NCBI GenBank assembly: GCA_021014945.1
Contig: MU266355.1
Span: 62,001 to 126,000, forward strand
Direction of reading: 5' to 3'
Source of the DNA: Leucogyrophana mollusca
Lineage: Eukaryota > Basidiomycota > Agaricomycetes > Boletales
Length of the DNA stretch: 64,000 bases
Part shown: in pieces, positions 58,639 through 64,000 of the stretch
Position numbering within the stretch: position 1 is the stretch's first letter
Layout of the letters: each line of letters starts with the position of its first letter
Made by a program: the position numbers and the translations under genes
Notes under the pieces: model-generated
Told to the model about the DNA's origin: nothing
Database searches by the model: none
What the model saw: only the letters and a program-made list of their open reading frames with translations

Positions 58639-61600
58639 CTATGAAGTAGTGTATATTGCCCAGGGTTGATCCAGCGTTGGCATAGCAGTATCCCATTTCC
58701 AGCCATCAGCCTGGTAGTAGGCTGATTCGCCCCCGTCGATCTCCTTCAGCGGGCCCAGGTGCATCAGATCCAGGCGATCGCCCGAATCCTCGGCTTTGAC
58801 TTTTTCAGGTGTCGACGAATGGCCTGTGGGATCGATGTCTGAACCTGAGTCTGGACTGGGATTGGTCGAGGACGATGGCAGGAGGTCGGGAGTAGGGGCT
58901 TTAGAGCCTGCGTCTTCATCGTCCAGTACCGTGTGAGAGTAGTCAATGAACTCGGAGAATTCGTCGAAAGGCGCAGCTTGCGGAGGCGATAGTTGAGACG
59001 GACCGGCATCCCCTGCACGCGACGAATAACCAATATCGGAGGGGTCTTGAGCGACGCCCCTCAGAATCATGTCTAATGTTGAGGCGATATCATTGGTAAT
59101 CTCGTTGTCAGTGGTGGCCGTCATGCGGATGAGCTCAGTCATACGCTCGAGGAACGCTGTTGCATCTTCCTCGGTCTTGATATCATCTATCTCTTGTTGT
59201 TTCTTAACAAGGGCATCGCTAGGAGGACCTTCCCATTCGGTCTTAATCTTCTTTGGGGAAGGCGCGGAGTTGGCGTCTGAGGACGCCACTCCAGGCGATG
59301 CGTGACTGTTCGTATCTTCGGGATGGGCCCGCTTGACACCAGCTACAGGAGGAGCGGGTTCTTCAACAGGGGGAGGGGCGGTTTGAGTTGAAGGAGTTTC
59401 GGTGGGGGCCGTGACTTTTGAAGGCTTGCGCGGTCGTGCAGGCGGCTTGGATTTGGTTGCGACTTTTCCTTTCGGCGATCTTGGTGTTCCCGGAGAAACA
59501 GCCATTTGCGGAGTGGTCGGATTTGTGGCGGGAGTCGACACTAAGGGTGCAGAAGGTGGCGTTGCAACAGCGGTTGGGTGTGTGGCGGGGCTAGTGGCAG
59601 GAGGGTTGACTCTGGGAGGACGAAGGGAGTCCAAAGATGGGGGTCGGCTCATAGGAGGAGGAGGGGGTGTCGGACGGGCGATCGGTGGCTTTGAAAGGTG
59701 ATGTTGAGTGGCACCAGGTGGAAGAACCGAAGGAGCTGGGCCGTTCGGAGGTGGCTGGGGGTTGGCGGTCTTGACCATATCTCGCCACCGAGTTGTAAAT
59801 GCTTCAGTGGCGCGCTGGATTTCCAGTTGCATGTTGCGTAAGGTTGCATAGTCGATAATATACTTTGGTGTGCCTGTTGACACAAAGACCCATTGTTGTG
59901 CCACGGACACAACCTATGAAGAAAAATTCTTAGAACTAGTAGCAAGACGAGATAAAGAACCTTACGATCGCAACCAATTTGCGAATGACGACGTCATGCT
60001 TCAGCACCATGTGGAACATAGGAAGCTTGTTGTCGATATCCGTAGTAGCCTTGTGCACCTGCTCTAAAAGCTTATTATATTCAAGCCTTTGTTCGTCAGG
60101 AACATTGAGCTGCGTCATATGGGGGAGACCTAGAGAAAACGTCAACCTCAGCACAATACGTAAAGGTTGGACTCACTACGGCTTGAAAATGTTTGCCTGA
60201 CCGTTGTGATGAAGTCCACGGCCTGCTGCAGCTGTTCCTGAGTAGCATATGGCCGCTGCGGCGGGTGCACAGCCAGCGACTGGCGAGAGTTTTGCCTATC
60301 CATCGAGTTCGCGTCGTTCGAGCCCCCCGAAATACCTGGGGAATGACCGCTAATTATTTGCGAGGATGATGACTCGGCCGTTAAGCCAAGTTTCGAGTCA
60401 TGGATGTCAGGAGGGAAGCGACCAGGTCCACCATTGGACAGTCCGTGCGGTTCAGCAGATGGCACCGGTGGCTGAGTTCTAGCTGCAAGGAGACGTTGCT
60501 GCTGAAAGCGGAGGACCATGGGGCGAAGGCGCTCCACGATTTCAATGGCATTTGGAGGTAGTCCTTGAGCTCGCATTTCTGCCGCGGAAACATTGACGTA
60601 GCGCATAGCGAGGTTCATTAGCTGCGGATTTAACCCATTCGGTTGCGGGTTGGGGCCAGGAGGCATACGCGAAGAATTCGGCGTATTATCCGTCACAGTC
60701 ATTGGAGCGTGTGGGGTGTTCGCTTGTTGGTTAGTTATCGCCGCTGCCGCGCGCGACCTGACATTCAAAGTGTAGAATTGTTCAAAGGCTTGCAGATATG
60801 TCTTGTATGCGTGAGCTAGATGAGCCGCAATACCCGGCCCAGATTTCGCAGGTACGCCATCGCTGCCTGGGAATTGAATAAAGCCAATCCGGCCACCTAT
60901 GACAGCCCAAAGATCCCGCTGGGTGACCTAGTGGATTCGTAGTTAACATTTATGAGGAAACCTAGAAAGCGAAGTGTCCTGCTCTCACCTGCATTCCGCC
61001 GCCCTCATGCATGACCTGCACGTGGAGCTGATGCAAATCAACCGACCGATTTTCTGCGAGCAGCACGCGCATGTTGGCTTCCTTGCCATTGTTTTGACAC
61101 CATGAAGTATACGCGCTCTCAAACCTTTGCTTCTCAAGAGGGGGCACTGGCCCAAATTGATTCTCTGGTCGAGACTGCCCCACAGACATCTGCCCTCCAG
61201 GGCCTTGAAAAGCGAGCTGTTGTGCCACGTTAGGGGACATAGCGGCTCCGGGGAGCTGGTGCGGAGTATGTGCCGTTTGAGGCGGAACAGCAGCCGGGCG
61301 TAGCATTGACCCACCGATTTGGGGATTGAGGGAAGGTTGAGACTGAGATTGTTGGGGGAGCTGCGGCGGTGCACCGTTCCCGGCACCCATACCAAAATTT
61401 GCGTCTGGTGGAGAATTCGACTGCATCCAGGTCGTTTGTGACTGCCCTACTTGAGGGACCTGAATAGGCTGTGACTGTGAAGTTGAATGCGGATTCCTGT
61501 ACAAAACGATCAGACTGTGACACCTTTGTACATGTGAATATTTACATGTGCGTCATGTTCCCGCCAGACACGCCATGGGGTATTGGCTGGCCCATAGCCT

Positions 61601-62757
61601 GAGCGAGAGCGATCGTTAACTTTGCAAAGAGCTCCTTCCTGTTTTGAAGCTCGAGCCGCATTGCGTTCAGCCTTGGCAGGTAAATTGGGTCCGGAACGCT
61701 GCCGTATGTGGCTTCGTATCGCTGTATGCTTTGTACTGCTTGCGCTATCGTGGCCTGCAGGAATGACTTGCGCTCCTGCAACTCGGCAATCGTCGTGGGT
61801 CTTCTCGCGGTGCCGGGCGGTTGTCCATTCCCGGGTTGAGGGCCCGCTGAAGGACCTGCACCCTGGGGGGGAATGTGGGGAGAGGCGTGCATTGGGTCTG
61901 AAGTGGGCTGCATGCGAGGCGAGAACACGTTTGCTGGGCTGGCGCGATTCTGACCAGACTGACCGTTTATTTGCTGGCTCATGCGAGCCACATCAAGGGT
62001 ATTGGTGGATTGCTGGTTTTGCTGACTCTGTGCGACCATCAGCTGGAACTGGCGGTTCTGGGCCATCATATTCCGGCTCATTCCGGGCTTCATCTGCGTG
62101 GCATTGCTAGGCATATTGTTGTAGTTGGGCGGGATGAGTGATTGAGATGGTGTGTGAGGCTGGGAGTCATGAAAAGAGGGTCCAGGGACAGGCATGCGCT
62201 GGGAGGGAAGCCCGAACTGCTGTTGCAGCTGTTGTACAATTGGCTGCTGACCTTGACCGTGAGGAATTGATTGGTTTCGCGCGAAGTCAGCCATCTGACG
62301 AAAAGGGAGGATCAGCAAACGTAATGCGATAGGGTTCGACAGAACAGGAGTCGGCTTGACTTAAAAGGTGTACCATGAAGGGGCTAAGCTGTGATATAAG
62401 ATTGCAGATAGAAGAATGGAAGAGGGAACATATGAAGGCAGGTGGCCGGGATATAATAGGATTTGGTACGTGGGCAGGAGACCCAGAATCTGACTGAAGG
62501 ATCGAATGAGCAGATAGACAGTAAAGACCCACCTGCTGGTTCATTTGAGCAGCATTCATATCACCAGCCGTCTGAGAGCGGTACTGGTTCTGAAACTGTT
62601 GCCACAGACGACCGTGTTCCGGATTAGTGAGACCTGGGACCATGGAGGAGTCGGATTGTTGTTGCTGTTGGCCCTGCTGAGACATTTGTTGCTGCGAGAT
62701 GTTATTTTGCATGAGGTTCTGGGAGAACATAGGGTACTGGGAATTGCGATCGGCCAT
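58639..62757 (-). CDS. ARID-domain protein, SWI1-like chromatin remodelling subunit
   Basis: Swi1/ARID1 proteins bind DNA for SWI/SNF. Start ATG 62757: MADRNSQYPMFSQNLMQNNI, a Gln-rich first exon with QQGQQQQQ. After an unusually long intron of about 240 nt comes MADFARNQSIPHGQGQQPIV and a long Gln/Pro/Met-rich region. The ARID domain is FESAYTSWCQNNGKEANMRV, LAENRSVDLHQLHVQVMHEG, GGMQVTQRDLWAVIGGRIGF and AHLAHAYKTYLQAFEQFY, split by an intron at about 60930-60990. Next come ATQEQLQQAVDFITTVRQTF, RLEYNKLLEQVHKATTDIDN, QQWVFVSTGTPKYIIDYATL, a Pro/Ala-rich stretch and an acidic end (TLDQPWAIYTTS). The composition and ARID position fit basidiomycete SWI1 candidates; other ARID proteins are possible. 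Confidence 0.82.
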
Positions 62758-63771
62758 AATCCCAAAGTCCTGTAGCGAGCTCCCCGGAGGACTCAGGCTT
62801 AAGCGGCAGTTTCTCGAGCACTACGAACGCTGTAGCGAAGTCTGAGAACCACTGACCGTCGGCAACGGCTCAACCAGCAGCGGGGACGCTTTGCAAGCTG
62901 GGGAAAGCCTGCGGGGAATAGCGAAAGCAAGCTTGGATGATGCTGGTGGGAGCGAGGATTGGTCGGGGCTTCGAATACCTCGTAAAGCACAGACCACACG
63001 CACCCATAGCGGAGTTTCTATCTCGACAATATAGTTTTTTATTGGCCACAACATATCCATATACGGGATTTGCGGGTATCACTTTAATACAAAAAAAGGA
63101 GAACCGATGGAAATCTGGCACATTTTCTAATTATCTTGGAAAAATTGCATGACACTCCGAGGTTATGTTACATTCCGCGGCTGAGGACCTTTAGCATCAT
63201 AGAGATGGTTTGCGTCGAGTGCTCTTGCTTATATCCCGTGCCAGCTGCCACATTCACCTTGGATCCGTCCTCTGCATCGCCTCTTGAACGCCACCGAAAC
63301 GACATGCAACAAAGCACTCCACGGCTGACTCCGTGACTCAGGGAAGGCACCCGTCATCTAATCATTATCGCCATCAACTTTATAATTCGTCAGTCCAGGT
63401 GCGCGAAACAACAATGCCGAGGACATTAGTTTAAACGTACCTATCGTCTTCGAGCAACCAGTGCCTTGTATTCTGCAACCATTGTCACGGCCAACATGCC
63501 GCCCCTAGGCCATATATGCAAACATGCGCAATTCGCCTGACGAGCCAAGTCACAAGTTCTATATTCCACAGTTTCTCTAGGAGGGCAACTCGCCTTCGTA
63601 TAGATGTTCGTAGCAAAAATCAATTCATGTTCCATCGGGCCCGATTCTACCCACAAGGGCGACCTGTCATTTGAGGCATCGACCGGTCGCAATGCGCCCA
63701 ACCACTGCCCAGTTCCTGTTTGCGTCCCGTTGTTTCGTACACCTCGCAGCGTATTTAACCCTAACTAGAAC
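62758..63771. other. Intergenic, about 1 kb
   Basis: Upstream region of the ARID gene. A minus frame at 63441-63701 lacks an ATG at its open end, contains several Cys residues and has no recognised family, so it is not called. Confidence 0.45.
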
Positions 63772-64000
63772 ATGAATCGCACTGCACCCATGACCAATCC
63801 TCCGGTGCCCATGGAGGCCACCCGGCTTTCAGTCAAGACACCTTCACAGTATGCAGAAGTAAATAGCGCTCAGGGAGGCAGGAAGCGCCTGGCGAGCTTC
63901 GTACTGTATTTGCTGACATTATCGACTCTAGGAATGCAACGTACGCGAATCCGTGAGGGGACCTGTTGCACCACGGGGTTGCCTCCCGAGGGAAGGTGCT
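63772..64000 (+). CDS. Partial hypothetical protein at window edge
   Basis: ATG 63772 opens MNRTAPMTNPPVPMEATRLS, a short polar head followed by a hydrophobic stretch (LASFVLYLLTLSTLG) that could be a membrane segment. A gtacgc donor at about 63940 suggests an intron. The window ends before the protein can be identified. Confidence 0.35.
   Translation, partial: MNRTAPMTNPPVPMEATRLSVKTPSQYAEVNSAQGGRKRLASFVLYLLTLSTLGMQRTRIREGTCCTTGLPPEGRC

Noticed and set aside
59402..59701. Glycine-rich plus-strand frame
   Set aside because: Shadow of the Pro/Ala-rich part of the ARID gene on the other strand.
63441..63701. Cys-containing minus-strand frame
   Set aside because: No ATG at its open end, no signal peptide and no clean exon joins.

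Overview
The window is a stretch of nuclear chromosome from a filamentous basidiomycete, most likely an Agaricomycete; species cannot be told from sequence alone. The signs are intron-dense genes (many 50-70 nt GT..AG introns, often five or more per gene), very short exons, genes closely packed on both strands, and fungal families such as an NPR3 homologue, a YVC1-type vacuolar channel, a DUF1748/mitofissin protein, a fungal Zn2Cys6 regulator remnant and an SRA-YDG protein. CDS spans below run from start codon to stop codon and include introns.

Layout. 1-2.8 kb: two small genes of an unrecognised family sharing a short Gly/Asn/Thr-rich motif (three copies). 3.4-5.2 kb: Arp3 (-). 6.7-12.3 kb: two paralogous SAM methyltransferases (+) flanking an AmdS-like amidase (-). 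12.5-15.7 kb: TRP-like calcium channel (-). 16.2-22.2 kb: YANK/STK32 kinase, macro-domain protein and sugar transporter (all +). 22.5-25.6 kb: ankyrin-like protein (+), eIF1A (-) and an ETFRF1/LYRM5-like protein (-). 25.6-28.0 kb: gene-poor, with coding-like remnants. 28.1-30.2 kb: PHO84-type phosphate transporter (+). 31.3-33.5 kb: NOP15-like ribosome biogenesis factor (-) divergent from an unknown gene (+). 33.9-36.7 kb: wax-synthase-like acyltransferase and NAD-dependent epimerase (+). 36.9-39.4 kb: NPR3 (-). 39.6-42.4 kb: alpha/beta hydrolase and a long disordered protein (+). 43.0-44.0 kb: SRA-YDG protein (-). 45.1-45.8 kb: decayed Zn2Cys6 regulator (+). 46.9-49.0 kb: tyrosine phosphatase-like protein and a mitofissin-like protein (-). 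51.3-56.2 kb: BTB-like protein (+), a small membrane protein (-) and an inositol polyphosphate 5-phosphatase (+). 56.4-58.3 kb: ribosomal protein uS10 (-) divergent from a CWC16-family splicing factor (+). 58.6-62.8 kb: ARID protein of SWI1 type (-).

Most genes are conserved housekeeping functions (actin nucleation, translation, splicing, chromatin, TORC1 signalling, phosphate and sugar uptake) with no obvious pathway linking them. The only arrangement that looks like a small accessory unit is methyltransferase-amidase-methyltransferase. The least explained material is the motif family at the left end, the remnants at 25.6-28 kb, and the nearly gene-free 49.0-51.3 kb. Several gene models show unusual architecture: a start codon split by an intron, a 12-nt microexon, a 7-nt first exon, and short introns that are multiples of three without stops.
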